Shown: positions 1-9,525, counted from the first letter of the stretch. The stretch is 64,000 nucleotides of DNA from an uncultured Bacteroidota bacterium (GCA_937873155.1 CALMVZ010000012.1:310001-374000); one strand, 5' to 3'. Notes: generated from the sequence alone by a model not told the origin. Translations and numbers: made by a program.

Positions 1-1834
1 CTGCCAATGATTGTCCTTTTGGTATCACTAACCTGCCCTTTTGCAATTTATTTCCGGGATTGGAATTTATCAACTGCACTTTAACGAAACTTATATCCAT
101 TCCGTCTTTTACATCCTGGCTGCTTTTGGTAAATGTTTCCAAAACCAGATCTCGTGTGCTATCAAGGATTTTCCCTGGCTCTGTTAAGCGTAATTCTTTT
201 ACACAACGGTTCAATGCATTTGAACAAACAACACTTACGAGAGCTCCGGGTACACCATGACCTGTACAATCGGCTGCTGCAATGAAAAGGGAGTTTTCTT
301 CAGTTGGGGATGTTTCGAAATAATAAAAATCACCTGCAACAATATCCTTAGGTTTATAAAAGACAAAACTTTCAGGGAGATGTTTTTTTATGGAATCAAT
401 TGATGGTAAGATCGCCTCTTGTAACCGTTTGGCATAAGTTATAGAATCTAAGATCTCTTTGTTCTTCTCTTCTACTAAATGTTTCTGGATCTCGATCGTT
501 TTTTTCTGCCGTTGTGTTATTTTAAAACGGCTGAACATAAAAATACCGAACACGATCAGCAACAATAACCCACCGAATAAAGCGTAGCGTTGTGTTGCAG
601 CTCTTTTTAATTGTTCATCACGCGCCAGAACTTTCGCAGCATTCGTTTTTCTTTCTTCTGCATTCTTAATACTATCCTGTGCTACTTTTTTCGCATACTC
701 GAATTCGATCTCTTTCCGCGACAGGTCGCGCTGATTTTGCTGTGCGATCAACGTGTCATGATAAGAAACAAAATCATTGTAATATTCATAAGCCTTCTTA
801 TAATCCTTTTTAAAATAATAAACAGATGCCAGGCCTTTATAAGTTTCCTTCTTTAAGGAAACAGTTCCAATGCTATCCACATAAGCTTTAGCGAGTTTAT
901 AGTATTTTTCTGACTGCACCAGATCTTTCAGTTCATAATAAACACCTGCAATAAAATTCAAAGAGATAGCTTTATCCCGTTTTGAACCGCCCTCCTCTTT
1001 GATCTTTAATGCTATCTGAAAACGTTCAAGGGCCTTTTTGTAATCTTTTGCAGCAACATAAATATTACCAATGTTCTCCAGCGTATTTGCCTGTAACTCC
1101 TTAAAACCGTTTTTATCAGCCAACTCTAAAGCTTTATCATAATAATCCAACGCATTAGCATTATCTTTTTTCTCAGAATAGATCAAACCAATATTCCCGT
1201 AAGTATTTGCCTGTAATTGCACATAGCCGGTTTGTTCAGCAAGTTTCAGTGCTTTGAAATAATACTCTAACGATTTATCAAACTTTTTTAATTCGTAATA
1301 AACTATACCTATATTCCCTAAATGTCTCGCGATCCCACTGTTGTTCTTTAATTTCTCATCGATCTTTAAAGCATCAAGGTAAAAATCAAGTGCCTTTAAT
1401 AAATTTCCCTGATTTGAATAAACAAGTCCCATATAGCCCATGGTCTTTGCTTTGAGTGCCAGTACTTCTTCATCATTTTGCCGCTTTTCTAATTTCTGAC
1501 AGATGTATAATGCTTTGTTATAGAAAACCAATGCTGTTTTATAATCGCCTTTTAAATAATTGAAAAGTCCGACGTTATGCAGTGAATGTGCGCGGCCTTT
1601 GTCCCAGTTTATTTTTTCTGAGATGTCAAGCGCTTGTTTGCTAATTGTGATTGACGTATCCGTATCATAATACTTCAGCTCCCAGGCAAGGGAATTCAGA
1701 TTTTTAACGGTTGCTGTATCTTGTTTTGGATGTTGTAAAACTTTGAAAAGAGAATCAGTGAGGGATTGGGAAAAAAGAGTTCCTGATCCGCTTAGCAGAA
1801 AACATAAGGTGATCTGAAAAAATATTTTTTTCAA
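1..1834 (-). CDS. TPR-repeat sensor with SpoIIE/PP2C phosphatase domain (C-terminus cut by window edge)
   Basis: The frame is open from a TTG at 1834 to base 1, so about 611 codons are present and the end lies outside the window. An in-frame TAG at 1843-1841 leaves TTG as the only usable start. It begins with a signal peptide (KKIFFQITLCFLL, cut near FSQS), then about 8 TPR-like units (repeated KALEYY / NIGLIY patterns) in the periplasm, one membrane helix (LFGGLLLLIVFGIFMFSRF), a short coiled coil, the linker AKRLQEAILPS and a PP2C domain with the metal-binding segments DIVAGDFYYF and AADCTGHGVPGALVS. PP2C domains of this type dephosphorylate serine/threonine on anti-sigma-antagonist-like partners. 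The domain layout (periplasmic repeats, helix, PP2C) matches the sensor at 48.1-51.3 kb, with TPRs replacing the propeller. Partner unknown. Confidence 0.9.
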   Translation of the reverse strand, partial: MKKIFFQITLCFLLSGSGTLFSQSLTDSLFKVLQHPKQDTATVKNLNSLAWELKYYDTDTSITISKQALDISEKINWDKGRAHSLHNVGLFNYLKGDYKTALVFYNKALYICQKLEKRQNDEEVLALKAKTMGYMGLVYSNQGNLLKALDFYLDALKIDEKLKNNSGIARHLGNIGIVYYELKKFDKSLEYYFKALKLAEQTGYVQLQANTYGNIGLIYSEKKDNANALDYYDKALELADKNGFKELQANTLENIGNIYVAAKDYKKALERFQIALKIKEEGGSKRDKAISLNFIAGVYYELKDLVQSEKYYKLAKAYVDSIGTVSLKKETYKGLASVYYFKKDYKKAYEYYNDFVSYHDTLIAQQNQRDLSRKEIEFEYAKKVAQDSIKNAEERKTNAAKVLARDEQLKRAATQRYALFGGLLLLIVFGIFMFSRFKITQRQKKTIEIQKHLVEEKNKEILDSITYAKRLQEAILPSIDSIKKHLPESFVFYKPKDIVAGDFYYFETSPTEENSLFIAAADCTGHGVPGALVSVVCSNALNRCVKELRLTEPGKILDSTRDLVLETFTKSSQDVKDGMDISFVKVQLINSNPGNKLQKGRLVIPKGQSLA

Positions 1835-1861
1835 TGTATACTAAATTTACGATTTTCCTGT

Positions 1862-1891
1862 AAATAAAAAAACCGCCCTTTTGAGGCGGTT
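1862..1891 (-). terminator. Rho-independent terminator after rplQ
   Basis: Read on the minus strand: AACCGCC, 7-base loop, GGCGGTT, then a run of T residues. It is a perfect 7-bp stem 20 bp past the rplQ stop and ends the whole ribosomal operon before the next gene's TTG start at 1834. Confidence 0.93.
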
Positions 1892-1910
1892 CCTTATATA
1901 AGAGGTTCTA

Positions 1911-2393
1911 TTACTCTTCAGTTTTTGTTTCAGCAGTTGTATCAGTACCTTCTGCTTTCTTTTTACCTGCACGGCTACGACGAGTTGTTTTAGTTTTCTC
2001 AGTCTTAGCAGCACCTTTACCGCTTGAGTAAATTTCGTTGTAATCAACTAATTCAATTAACGCCATTTCAGCAGCATCACCCTGACGGTTCCCGGTTTTG
2101 ATGATACGAGTGTATCCACCTTTACGGTCACCAACTTTTACAGCTACATCTTTGAACAAAGTAGAAACTGCTTCTTTGCTTTTAAGATCAGCGAAAGCCA
2201 TACGGCGTGCATGAGTTGTATCGTTCTTGCTTTTAGTAATGATAGGCTCAACAAAAAGACGTAATGCTTTTGCTTTAGCAAGCGTTGTAAAAATACGCTT
2301 GTGTTCGATCAACGAACAAGCCATGTTGCTTAACAAAGCCTTACGGTGAGAGCTTGTTCTGCCTAAGTTATTTATTTTATCTCCGTGTCTCAT
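1911..2393 (-). CDS. rplQ: 50S ribosomal protein L17
   Basis: L17 of the large subunit lies near the peptide exit tunnel. The N-terminus [20 protein letters not shown] is diagnostic. The core covers residues 1-120; beyond it is a low-complexity Lys/Thr/Glu-rich tail of about 40 residues, so the protein (160 aa) is longer than the E. coli one (127 aa), a common trait in Bacteroidota. It is the last gene of the operon, 37 bp after rpoA, and is followed by a strong terminator. Confidence 0.98.
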   Translation of the reverse strand: MRHGDKINNLGRTSSHRKALLSNMACSLIEHKRIFTTLAKAKALRLFVEPIITKSKNDTTHARRMAFADLKSKEAVSTLFKDVAVKVGDRKGGYTRIIKTGNRQGDAAEMALIELVDYNEIYSSGKGAAKTEKTKTTRRSRAGKKKAEGTDTTAETKTEE

Positions 2394-2430
2394 TTTATTA
2401 TTCTTTAAGATCCATTACCGGATCAAATTT

Positions 2431-3423
2431 TTAGTCCTTGTCTAATTTATATTTTTGAACGTTCATTCCGAACTGTAAGCCTTTAGCTGAAACTAAGTCT
2501 TCTAATTCAGTTAATGATTTTTTACCGAAGTTGCGGAATTTCAAAAGATCGTTCTTGTTGAATGCAACAAGTTCGCCTAATGTTTCAACGTCAGCAGCTT
2601 TTAAGCAATTTAAAGCACGAACTGAAAGATCCATATCAACAAGCTTGGTTTTTAATAACTGGCGCATGTGTAATGATGTCTCATCAAATTCTTCTTCACT
2701 TTTCTTGTCTTCAGTATCCAAAGTGATCTTCTCATCAGAGAATAACATGAAGTGGAAAATAAGAATTTTAGCCGCTTCTTTTAATGCTTCTTTCGGGTGA
2801 ATTGATCCGTCAGAAACGATATCCAGGATCAAACGCTCGTAGTCAGTTTTTTGCTCAACACGATAGTTTTCGATTGTGTATTTTACATTCTTGATCGGCG
2901 TGTAAATTGAATCGATGAAGATAGTTCCGTTCGGAGCGCTGTTAGTTTTGTTCTCTTCAGCTGGAACATAACCACGTCCTTTTTCAATAGTCAATTCCAT
3001 TTTAATACGAACTGAAGAATCGCAATTGAAGATCACTAGATCCGGGTTCAATACTTGAAATCCGTTAACGTATTTCGCGATGTCACCTGCAGTGAATTTA
3101 TCAGCACCTGCGAAATGAACTACAACTTTTTCATTTTCGTGGTTATCTAATTGTTTTTTGAAACGAACTTGTTTAAGGTTTAAGATGATCTCAGTAACGT
3201 CTTCTACAACACCTTTAATAGTTGAGAATTCGTGATCAACACCTTCAACGCGTAAGCTTGTTACAGCAAAGCCTTCAAGTGATGATAATAATATGCGGCG
3301 TAAAGCATTTCCAATTGTAATACCAAAACCAGGCTCTAACGGACGGAATTCGAACTGTCCTTCGGTCTCTGTAGAGTTGATCATTATTACTTTGTCGGGC
3401 TTAACGAAATTTAAAATTGCCAT
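2431..3423 (-). CDS. rpoA: DNA-directed RNA polymerase subunit alpha
   Basis: Alpha dimerises to nucleate RNA polymerase assembly, and its C-terminal domain contacts upstream DNA and activators. At 330 aa it is the usual length. The N-terminal domain carries [20 protein letters not shown] (dimer interface). The C-terminal domain follows an acidic linker ([13 protein letters not shown], about 240-252) with helix-hairpin-helix segments ([31 protein letters not shown]). It lies 44 bp after rpsD in the alpha-operon part. Confidence 0.98.
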   Translation of the reverse strand: MAILNFVKPDKVIMINSTETEGQFEFRPLEPGFGITIGNALRRILLSSLEGFAVTSLRVEGVDHEFSTIKGVVEDVTEIILNLKQVRFKKQLDNHENEKVVVHFAGADKFTAGDIAKYVNGFQVLNPDLVIFNCDSSVRIKMELTIEKGRGYVPAEENKTNSAPNGTIFIDSIYTPIKNVKYTIENYRVEQKTDYERLILDIVSDGSIHPKEALKEAAKILIFHFMLFSDEKITLDTEDKKSEEEFDETSLHMRQLLKTKLVDMDLSVRALNCLKAADVETLGELVAFNKNDLLKFRNFGKKSLTELEDLVSAKGLQFGMNVQKYKLDKD

Positions 3424-3467
3424 TTGATAATATATATTTAAGGTTATTAAATAAGTTCCAAAAAAAA

Positions 3468-4073
3468 TTATTTCGAGTATAACTCGACGATCAGCTGTTC
3501 CTTGATGTTCTCAGGAATTTGTGAACGCTCAGGACGGTTAATGAATTTACCGCTCATTGTAGATTTATCGAAATCTAACCAAGGGTATTTATTTACCGAA
3601 CCTGCGATGCTGTTTGTGATCGCTTCAAGCGATTGTGATTTTTCACGTACTGCTACTACATCGCCTGCTTTTAAAGTATAAGAAGAAACGTTTACAACCG
3701 TTCCGTTTACTGTAATGTGGGAATGAGACACTAACTGACGCGCTGCACGACGGCTGGGAGCGATTCCCATACGGTAAACAACGTTATCAATACGTGCTTC
3801 AATTAATTGTAATAACACCTCACCGGTGATACCGTGTGAACGTGCTGCTTTCGCGAAAATTTTAGCAAACTGACGCTCTAAGATTCCGTAAGTGTACTTA
3901 GCTTTTTGCTTTTCCATTAACTGAATAGCGTATTCAGATTGTTTTGCACGCTTTTTTGTTAAGCCATGCTGCCCCGGAGGGTAATTCTTCTTTTCTAACG
4001 CCTTATCCGGGCCGAAAATTGGCTCCTTGAATTTACGGGCGATCTTTGATTTTGGACCTGTGTACCTTGCCAT
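3468..4073 (-). CDS. rpsD: 30S ribosomal protein S4
   Basis: Primary 16S rRNA-binding protein and, in enterobacteria, the alpha-operon repressor. 201 aa, with the S4 RNA-binding domain around residues 95-155 ([20 protein letters not shown], then the HITVNGTVV strand). The N-terminal part (KNYPPGQHG) has no cysteines, so this is the zinc-free form. The unusually wide 161-bp gap before it, holding a hairpin, could be regulatory, but no known S4 target pseudoknot is recognisable. Confidence 0.97.
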   Translation of the reverse strand: MARYTGPKSKIARKFKEPIFGPDKALEKKNYPPGQHGLTKKRAKQSEYAIQLMEKQKAKYTYGILERQFAKIFAKAARSHGITGEVLLQLIEARIDNVVYRMGIAPSRRAARQLVSHSHITVNGTVVNVSSYTLKAGDVVAVREKSQSLEAITNSIAGSVNKYPWLDFDKSTMSGKFINRPERSQIPENIKEQLIVELYSK

Positions 4074-4234
4074 TTTAAATAATTGTTTTTCTTTTGTGGT
4101 GAAGTCTACTTTATTCTACTTCACCGGTTTTTATTATTTAAGCTGAAAGCCCTTCCGGCTAGCAGCTCCAAACCATGAGTGTTTCCCACGGCCGGCTTTT
4201 TTGTTTTGTCCGAAGGACTCCCTTCGGGATAATT
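4074..4234. other. rpsK-rpsD gap with two hairpins
   Basis: This 161-bp gap is the widest inside the ribosomal operon. It holds an inverted repeat with an 8-bp stem (GGTGAAGT 4098-4105, ACTTCACC 4118-4125) and a compact palindrome (CCGAAGG 4210-4216 with CCTTCGG near 4221-4227). The hairpins could be mRNA-processing or feedback sites, or REP-type insertions. No open frame of note. Confidence 0.55.
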
Positions 4235-4648
4235 TTATACGCGGCGACGTTTTGGTGGACGACAACCGTTGTGAGGAATTGGTGTGATATCTACAATTTC
4301 AGATACTTCAATTCCGTTTGCAGTTAAAGTACGGATAGCTGATTCACGTCCTGCTCCGGGGCCTTTGATGTACACTTTTACTTTACGTAAACCTGCATCA
4401 TGAGCCACTTTACCACAATCTGTAGCTGCCATTTGCGCAGCATAAGGTGTGTTTTTCTTAGAACCACGGAAACCCATTTTACCTGCAGATGACCAGGAAA
4501 TAACCTGTCCTGCCATATTGGTTAACGAGATAATAATGTTGTTGAACGTAGCATTAATGTGCGCTTCGCCTACAGCTTCTACTTTCACCACGCGTTTGCG
4601 GGCTGCTGCTTTTCCGGTCAGGGGCGTTGTGCTTTGTTGTTTTGCCAT
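4235..4648 (-). CDS. rpsK: 30S ribosomal protein S11
   Basis: Platform protein of the small subunit next to the mRNA exit and Shine-Dalgarno region. 137 aa (E. coli 129). Family signatures visible: [33 protein letters not shown] and the C-terminus [18 protein letters not shown]. It starts 25 bp after rpsM. Confidence 0.98.
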   Translation of the reverse strand: MAKQQSTTPLTGKAAARKRVVKVEAVGEAHINATFNNIIISLTNMAGQVISWSSAGKMGFRGSKKNTPYAAQMAATDCGKVAHDAGLRKVKVYIKGPGAGRESAIRTLTANGIEVSEIVDITPIPHNGCRPPKRRRV

Positions 4649-4673
4649 TTTATATCTTTTTACTTTTTATTTA

Positions 4674-5051
4674 TTACTTAACTGCCATTTTCTTGTTAGC
4701 AATTGTCTTACGTTTACCTTTACGTGTACGTGCGTTAGTTTTTGTACGCTGACCACGAACCGGTAATCCGTTACGGTGACGGGTACCACGAAACGATCCG
4801 ATATCAACTAAACGTTTGATATTTAACTGAACTTCAGAACGAAGTGCACCTTCAACCTTAAAGCGGCTGTTGATGTAGTTACGGATAGCATTTTGCTCAT
4901 CATCCGACCACTCGCTTACTTTTTTATCTAAAGAGATCCCGGATTCATTCAGGATACGCTGCGCTGTGCTGCGTCCGATACCGAAAATATAGGTTAAGCC
5001 TATTTCTCCTCTTTTGTTTTTTGGTAGATCAATACCTGCTATACGTGCCAT
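4674..5051 (-). CDS. rpsM: 30S ribosomal protein S13
   Basis: Head protein of the small subunit that forms intersubunit bridges and touches the P-site tRNA. 125 aa. Signatures: [31 protein letters not shown] and [20 protein letters not shown] with a basic tail. It follows rpmJ by 36 bp, the usual order. Confidence 0.98.
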   Translation of the reverse strand: MARIAGIDLPKNKRGEIGLTYIFGIGRSTAQRILNESGISLDKKVSEWSDDEQNAIRNYINSRFKVEGALRSEVQLNIKRLVDIGSFRGTRHRNGLPVRGQRTKTNARTRKGKRKTIANKKMAVK

Positions 5052-5087
5052 TTTCTATTTTTTAAAAAGGTTTGCAAAGTTACAAAA

Positions 5088-5204
5088 TTACTTCTGTCTT
5101 TGTTTAAATTTTGGAGTTTTCTTGTTTATAACGTACAATTTTCCCTTACGGCGAACGATCTTACAATCTACGCTGCGTTTCTTTATGGATGCTCTTACTT
5201 TCAT
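5088..5204 (-). CDS. rpmJ: 50S ribosomal protein L36, zinc-free form
   Basis: A 38-codon frame: [20 protein letters not shown] at the N-terminus and [10 protein letters not shown] at the end. It matches L36 along its whole length and sits in the standard infA-rpmJ-rpsM position. Compared with the zinc-ribbon form, Cys11 is Ser, Cys27 is Asn and His33 is Phe, with only Cys14 kept. It therefore cannot bind zinc in the usual way and is the C-minus paralogue type, whose expression does not depend on zinc supply. Confidence 0.97.
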   Translation of the reverse strand: MKVRASIKKRSVDCKIVRRKGKLYVINKKTPKFKQRQK

Positions 5205-5255
5205 ATCTTTAATCTTTAATTCTTATCTTATATTTTTTATTTATAATTCCTTTTT

Positions 5256-5280
5256 GTCACCCTGAGCTTGCCGAAGGGTT
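5256..5280. repeat. Dispersed repeat, CACCCTGAGCTTGCCGAAGGG type
   Basis: The motif CACCCTGAGCTTGCCGAAGGG overlaps the infA stop codon in the 74-bp infA-rpmJ gap. Degenerate copies of the same GAGCTTGxCGAA core occur at 39.2-39.45 kb. This type is widespread as an intergenic palindromic repeat in Bacteroidota; here it sits inside an essential operon. Confidence 0.75.
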
Positions 5281-5497
5281 ATTTATATCTAAACGTTATT
5301 CTTGCTTTACTTAAATCATACGGGCTCATTTCCAATCTCACTTTATCTCCCGGTAGAATTTTGATGTAGTGCATCCTCATTTTACCTGAAATATGTGCTG
5401 TTACCACGTGTCCGTTCTCTAATTCTACTCTAAACATAGCGTTACTTAGTGCTTCAATAATAGTTCCGTCTATCTCTATGTTCGTTTGTTTCGCCAT
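5279..5497 (-). CDS. infA: Translation initiation factor IF-1
   Basis: IF-1 occupies the ribosomal A site during initiation. 72 aa, a single OB-fold: [39 protein letters not shown] and [15 protein letters not shown]. It starts 3 bp after secY. Methionine aminopeptidase (map), often between secY and infA, is absent here. Confidence 0.98.
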   Translation of the reverse strand: MAKQTNIEIDGTIIEALSNAMFRVELENGHVVTAHISGKMRMHYIKILPGDKVRLEMSPYDLSKARITFRYK

Positions 5498-5500
5498 ATA

Positions 5501-6835
5501 TTATCCTTGTTGTACCTGCATTGCGTTAGCGCCGCGTCCTTTAATTCGTCCCGATTTCATTAATCCATCATAATGACGGTTCAATAAATACGTTTCAATT
5601 TGCTGTAAAGTATCTAATACAACACCTACTAAGATCAATAATGAAGTTCCTCCATAAAAATCAGCGAACGCGCTATTGATACCTAATTGAATTGCGATAG
5701 CAGGTAAAATAGCAACTACTGCAAGAAAAATAGAACCAGGCAAAGTAATACGCGACATAACCTGATCGATGAACTCTGCAGTTTTCTTACCAGGCTTCAC
5801 ACCGGGAATAAAACCACCGTTACGTTTCATGTCATCTGCTAATTGATTTGGGTTAACCATGATGGCTGTGTAGAAATAAGTAAAGAGGATAATTAAGATC
5901 GCGAAAGTAAGGTTGTACCAGAAACCATAACGCTCTGTGAATACACCTGCAGAACTTCCGCTAAATCCGGTGATAGCTGCCGGGATGAACATGATCGCCT
6001 GGGCGAAGATGATAGGCATTACACCTGCTGCATTTACTTTTAAAGGAATGTACTGACGCACCCCACCGTATTGTTTGTTCCCAACGATCTTCTTAGCGAA
6101 TTGCACCGGGATACGGCGAGTTCCTTGTACTAACATGATAGAACCAATGATCACGAATAATAAGAATACGATCTCTAATAAGAACATGATCAAACCACCA
6201 CCTGAACTTTGTAAACGTGAACCGAATTCAGAAGTGATCGCAAATGGTAAACGTGAAATGATACCGATCATAATTAATAACGATATACCGTTTCCGATCC
6301 CTTTATCAGTGATACGCTCACCTAACCACATTACAAACATTGTTCCTGTCACTAAAATAATTGTTGACTGGATCATAAACCAGGATGTGTCGATTAAAAC
6401 AGCACCGGGGATATTGTAAACTTGTGTTGCTAAGTAACCAGGACACTGAACTGCAGTTACCGCGATAGTTAAGAAACGTGTGTATTGATTAATTTTTTTA
6501 CGTCCGCTCTCACCTTCACGCTGCATTTTTTGGAAATAAGGCACTGCCATTCCTAACAACTGAATAATGATCGATGCCGTAATGTAAGGCATAATACCCA
6601 AACCGAAAACTGAAGCACGGGAGAACGCACCACCCGCAAAAATGTTGATCAAACCAATGATCCCATCTTGCGAAGCAGAAGCATTTGCCTCGTTCAGAGC
6701 AGCTGAGTTAACACCGGGAAGAACAACGTAAGAACCCAAACGGTAAATTAATACCAAACCAAGAGTAAGAAGGATCCTGGCCCTGAGTTCTTCGATTTTC
6801 CAGATGTTTTGAAGTGTATCTATAAAACGCTTCAT
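5501..6835 (-). CDS. secY: Protein translocase subunit SecY
   Basis: Central channel of the Sec translocon in the inner membrane. 444 aa with ten predicted membrane helices. Visible signatures are YRLGSYVVLPGVN (helix 1), GIMPYITASIIIQLL (helix 2), ITDKGIGNGISLLIM and the C-terminal cytosolic motif QQIETYLLNRHYDGL. It lies 44 bp after rplO, the normal spc-operon position, and 3 bp before infA. Confidence 0.98.
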   Translation of the reverse strand: MKRFIDTLQNIWKIEELRARILLTLGLVLIYRLGSYVVLPGVNSAALNEANASASQDGIIGLINIFAGGAFSRASVFGLGIMPYITASIIIQLLGMAVPYFQKMQREGESGRKKINQYTRFLTIAVTAVQCPGYLATQVYNIPGAVLIDTSWFMIQSTIILVTGTMFVMWLGERITDKGIGNGISLLIMIGIISRLPFAITSEFGSRLQSSGGGLIMFLLEIVFLLFVIIGSIMLVQGTRRIPVQFAKKIVGNKQYGGVRQYIPLKVNAAGVMPIIFAQAIMFIPAAITGFSGSSAGVFTERYGFWYNLTFAILIILFTYFYTAIMVNPNQLADDMKRNGGFIPGVKPGKKTAEFIDQVMSRITLPGSIFLAVVAILPAIAIQLGINSAFADFYGGTSLLILVGVVLDTLQQIETYLLNRHYDGLMKSGRIKGRGANAMQVQQG

Positions 6836-6879
6836 ATATTATTTTTAATTCAATATGGCTGGTTTAACCAACCGGTTAA

Positions 6880-7350
6880 TTATTTTTCTTTCTTCTTAAT
6901 GAAGTTCAATTCAGTTGTAGCACCACCTTTTTCTTCAATTGCCTTTTTAGCAGTTGCAGTGAAAGCGTGAGCATGAACAGTAACTTTCGATTTTAATTCG
7001 CCACGGCCTAAGATCTTTACAAGATCATTTTTAGCAGCCATACCGTTCTTAATCAGGATATCAAGATTGATCTCAGTTGCTTTAGTTTTTTCAACTAATT
7101 TCTGGATCGCATCTAAATTGATACCGTTATACTCGATACGGTTAATATTTTTGAAACCGAATTTCGGGATACGACGCTGTAACGGCATCTGACCTCCTTC
7201 AAAACCACGCTTTGAAGAATAACCTGAACGTGACTTAGCACCTTTATGACCACGAGTTGCAGTTCCGCCCCCGCCTGAACCTTGTCCACGGCCTCTGCGG
7301 TAATTATTTTTTGTCGAACCTTTTGCAGGTGTGATTGTATTTAATTTCAT
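6880..7350 (-). CDS. rplO: 50S ribosomal protein L15
   Basis: Late-assembly large-subunit protein. 156 aa (E. coli 144). The Gly/Arg-rich N-terminal extension (RRGRGQGSGGGGTATRGHKG, SKRGFEGGQMPLQRRIPKFG) is diagnostic, and the C-terminal globular part ends KGGATTELNFIKKKEK. 54 bp separate it from rpmD, with a small hairpin at 7381-7397. Confidence 0.98.
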   Translation of the reverse strand: MKLNTITPAKGSTKNNYRRGRGQGSGGGGTATRGHKGAKSRSGYSSKRGFEGGQMPLQRRIPKFGFKNINRIEYNGINLDAIQKLVEKTKATEINLDILIKNGMAAKNDLVKILGRGELKSKVTVHAHAFTATAKKAIEEKGGATTELNFIKKKEK

Positions 7351-7380
7351 GTGTTGTGTTTTTTATTTTTTGTCACATGG

Positions 7381-7397
7381 AATACGCAAAGCGTATT
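7381..7397. repeat. Small palindrome between rpmD and rplO
   Basis: AATACGC, AAA, GCGTATT: a perfect 7-bp stem with a 3-base loop in the 54-bp gap. There is no T-run, so it is not a terminator. It may be a processing site or one of the short palindromes that punctuate this operon. Confidence 0.5.
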
Positions 7398-7404
7398 TCA
7401 TTGC

Positions 7405-7584
7405 TTAAGCTTTTTCAATTTTTAACATGTGCGCTACTGTATCAATTTGTCCTTGTACAGCAGGGTTTAATTCTTTTTCAAGAGTCTGGTAAGTTCTTTT
7501 GAAACCTAACGCTACTAACGTTGCTCTCTGACGTGGAGATCGTTTTGCTCTTCCTTGTACTAATGTGATTTTTACTTTTGCCAT
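7405..7584 (-). CDS. rpmD: 50S ribosomal protein L30
   Basis: A 59-aa frame: MAKVKITLVQGRAKRSPRQR, then a TLVALGFKRTYQT segment and the end DTVAHMLKIEKA. It matches L30 (two helices and three strands) in length and content and lies between rpsE (11 bp upstream) and rplO, its standard position. It stabilises 5S/23S rRNA contacts in the central protuberance. Confidence 0.96.
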   Translation of the reverse strand: MAKVKITLVQGRAKRSPRQRATLVALGFKRTYQTLEKELNPAVQGQIDTVAHMLKIEKA

Positions 7585-7595
7585 AACAACAATTA

Positions 7596-8114
7596 TTATC
7601 CGTTAAACACTCTATCTAAAGAAATACCACGCTGACGTGCAACTGTGATCGGATCGCGCATTTTCATTAATGCATCCAATGTAGCTTTAACCACGTTGTG
7701 AGGATTTGATGAACCTTTTGATTTCGCTAATACGTCAGTAACACCAACGCTTTCTAATACAGCGCGCATCGCACCACCCGCAATTACACCGGTACCGTGA
7801 GCAGCAGGTTTTAAGAAAACACGCGCTCCGCCGAATTTACCTTCCTGCTGATGAGGAACAGTTCCGTTAAGTATCGCTACTTTCACTAAACTCTTCTTAG
7901 CGTCTTCAATACCTTTGGTAATAGCATCAGTAACCTCGTTAGCTTTACCTAAACCTTGTCCTACAACGCCCTTTTCGTTACCTACAACTACTATGGCAGC
8001 AAAACTAAAGTGGCGACCACCTTTTGTAACTTTAGTTACACGTTGAATCGCAACTAACTTATCTTTTAGTTCGATGTCGCTTGATTTTACCCTTTTTACA
8101 ACTTCTGTTGACAT
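7596..8114 (-). CDS. rpsE: 30S ribosomal protein S5
   Basis: Small-subunit body protein that takes part in decoding accuracy and mRNA unwinding. 172 aa. The double-stranded RNA-binding-like domain begins [20 protein letters not shown] and the C-terminal domain has [19 protein letters not shown]. It starts 26 bp after rplR and matches the family along its full length. Confidence 0.98.
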   Translation of the reverse strand: MSTEVVKRVKSSDIELKDKLVAIQRVTKVTKGGRHFSFAAIVVVGNEKGVVGQGLGKANEVTDAITKGIEDAKKSLVKVAILNGTVPHQQEGKFGGARVFLKPAAHGTGVIAGGAMRAVLESVGVTDVLAKSKGSSNPHNVVKATLDALMKMRDPITVARQRGISLDRVFNG

Positions 8115-8140
8115 TCTTTTTTATTTAAAATTTTTACTAA

Positions 8141-8497
8141 TTAAAATTTAAGTCCGCCTTCGCGAGCACCTTCTGCTAATTGTTTAACACGACCGTGGTA
8201 TAAATATCCGTTACGGTCGAATGTAACTGCATTGATACCTTTAGAGATCGCTTTTTCGGCGATAGCTTTTCCAACTAATTTCGCCATCTCCGACTTATTT
8301 CCTTTTGAAGCTTTTAATGCTTTGTCGCTTGAAGCAACAGCCATTAAAGTTTTTCCGGCTTTATCATCGATCAGCTGAGCGTATATTTCGTTATTGCTAC
8401 GATAAACACATAAACGCGGAGAACCTTCAGTTCCCTTTACTGTTTTGCGAATCCTGTATTTAATCCGTTGTCTTCTTTCTTCTTTACTTAGTGCCAT
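8141..8497 (-). CDS. rplR: 50S ribosomal protein L18
   Basis: 5S rRNA-binding protein of the central protuberance. 118 aa. Signatures: RIKYRIRKTVKGTEGSPRLC, VYRSNNEIYAQLIDD and the C-terminus FDRNGYLYHGRVKQLAEGAR. It follows rplF after a 51-bp gap that contains a perfect palindrome (8514-8529). Confidence 0.98.
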   Translation of the reverse strand: MALSKEERRQRIKYRIRKTVKGTEGSPRLCVYRSNNEIYAQLIDDKAGKTLMAVASSDKALKASKGNKSEMAKLVGKAIAEKAISKGINAVTFDRNGYLYHGRVKQLAEGAREGGLKF

Positions 8498-8513
8498 CTT
8501 TTCTAAATTTTAT

Positions 8514-8529
8514 CCCGATAGCTATCGGG
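8514..8529. repeat. 16-bp perfect palindrome CCCGATAGCTATCGGG
   Basis: Perfectly self-complementary 16-mer between rplF and rplR. To my knowledge this motif recurs in intergenic DNA of many Bacteroidota. It has no loop and no T-run, so it is not a classical terminator. No second exact copy was noticed in the window. Confidence 0.65.
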
Positions 8530-8548
8530 AGATTTACAATTTATTTAA

Positions 8549-9103
8549 TTATTTCTTAGCTGCTGATTTACCTGCTTTACGACGTAAGATCTCGCCTGTG
8601 AACTTGATACCTTTTCCTTTGTATGGTTCAGGTTTACGTAAGCTGCGGATCTTAGCAGCAACCATTCCTAATAACGCTTTATCATGACTTTCTAAAGTGA
8701 TCTTAGGGTTTGCTCCTTTTTCAGTTGCAGTTGTAACTTTAATTTCAGCAGGTAATTCAAAGTGAATGTTGTGAGAGTAACCTAAAGATAACTCTAACAA
8801 TTGCCCTTTGTTTGAAGCGCGGTAACCCACACCTACTAATTCCTGTTCAGTTTTGTAACCTTCGCTTACACCTTTGATCATGTTAAAGATCAAAGCGCGG
8901 TATAAACCGTGTAATGAGCGGTGACGTTTATGATCTGTAGGACGGGTTAAAGTAATAACTCCGTCTTTTACAGTTACTGTTATATCGGCATCAACTTTTT
9001 GAGTCAATGTTCCTTTTTTTCCTTTAACGCTAACCGATCCGTTAGTAACATTTACTTCAACTCCCTGAGGTATTGTTATCGGTGCTTTTCCTATACGTGA
9101 CAT
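8549..9103 (-). CDS. rplF: 50S ribosomal protein L6
   Basis: Binds 23S rRNA near the factor-binding centre. 184 aa. Two related alpha/beta domains; the start MSRIGKAPITIPQGVEVNV and the C-terminal signature RKPEPYKGKGIKFTGEILRR (about residues 155-174) are diagnostic. It lies 23 bp after rpsH. Confidence 0.98.
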   Translation of the reverse strand: MSRIGKAPITIPQGVEVNVTNGSVSVKGKKGTLTQKVDADITVTVKDGVITLTRPTDHKRHRSLHGLYRALIFNMIKGVSEGYKTEQELVGVGYRASNKGQLLELSLGYSHNIHFELPAEIKVTTATEKGANPKITLESHDKALLGMVAAKIRSLRKPEPYKGKGIKFTGEILRRKAGKSAAKK

Positions 9104-9126
9104 GTCTTCTTTCCTCCTTTAATTAA

Positions 9127-9525
9127 TTAAGAAACATAACATAAAACTTCACCACCTACATTCTGAGATTTTGCTTCTTTATCGGTCATAACACCTTTCG
9201 ATGTAGAGATAATTGCAATTCCCAAACCGTTCAATACTTTAGGCATATTGTTTACACCTGCGTAAGTACGCAAACCCGGTGAAGAGATACGATCTAAAGA
9301 ACGGATAGCCGATAATTTTGTTACCGGGTGGTACTTTAATGCTATTTTAATGATGTTGTGCTTTTTCTCGTTAGTCTCAAACTTATAGTTTAAGATATAA
9401 CCTTTATCAAAAAGGATCTTTGTGATCTCTTTCTTAAGGTTAGACGCCGGCACTTCTACCACTCTGTGGTTTGCTCTGATCGCGTTTCTTACGCGGGTCA
9501 AGTAATCTGAAATTGAATCTGTCAT
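9127..9525 (-). CDS. rpsH: 30S ribosomal protein S8
   Basis: Primary binder of the central domain of 16S rRNA and, in E. coli, the spc-operon repressor. 132 aa. N-terminus DSISDYLTRVRNAIRANHRV and C-terminal signature GIAIISTSKGVMTDKEAKSQ. The rpsN-rpsH gap is 60 bp with a short inverted repeat at 9544-9564 (TTATCC / GGATAA). Confidence 0.98.
   Translation of the reverse strand: MTDSISDYLTRVRNAIRANHRVVEVPASNLKKEITKILFDKGYILNYKFETNEKKHNIIKIALKYHPVTKLSAIRSLDRISSPGLRTYAGVNNMPKVLNGLGIAIISTSKGVMTDKEAKSQNVGGEVLCYVS

Noticed and set aside
4098-4137. Plus-strand terminator in the rpsK-rpsD gap
   Set aside because: The hairpin is followed by T residues on the plus strand, but no plus-strand gene precedes it.
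6075-6419. 114-codon frame antisense to secY
   Set aside because: Shadow of a well-supported gene; composition mirrors the secY codons.
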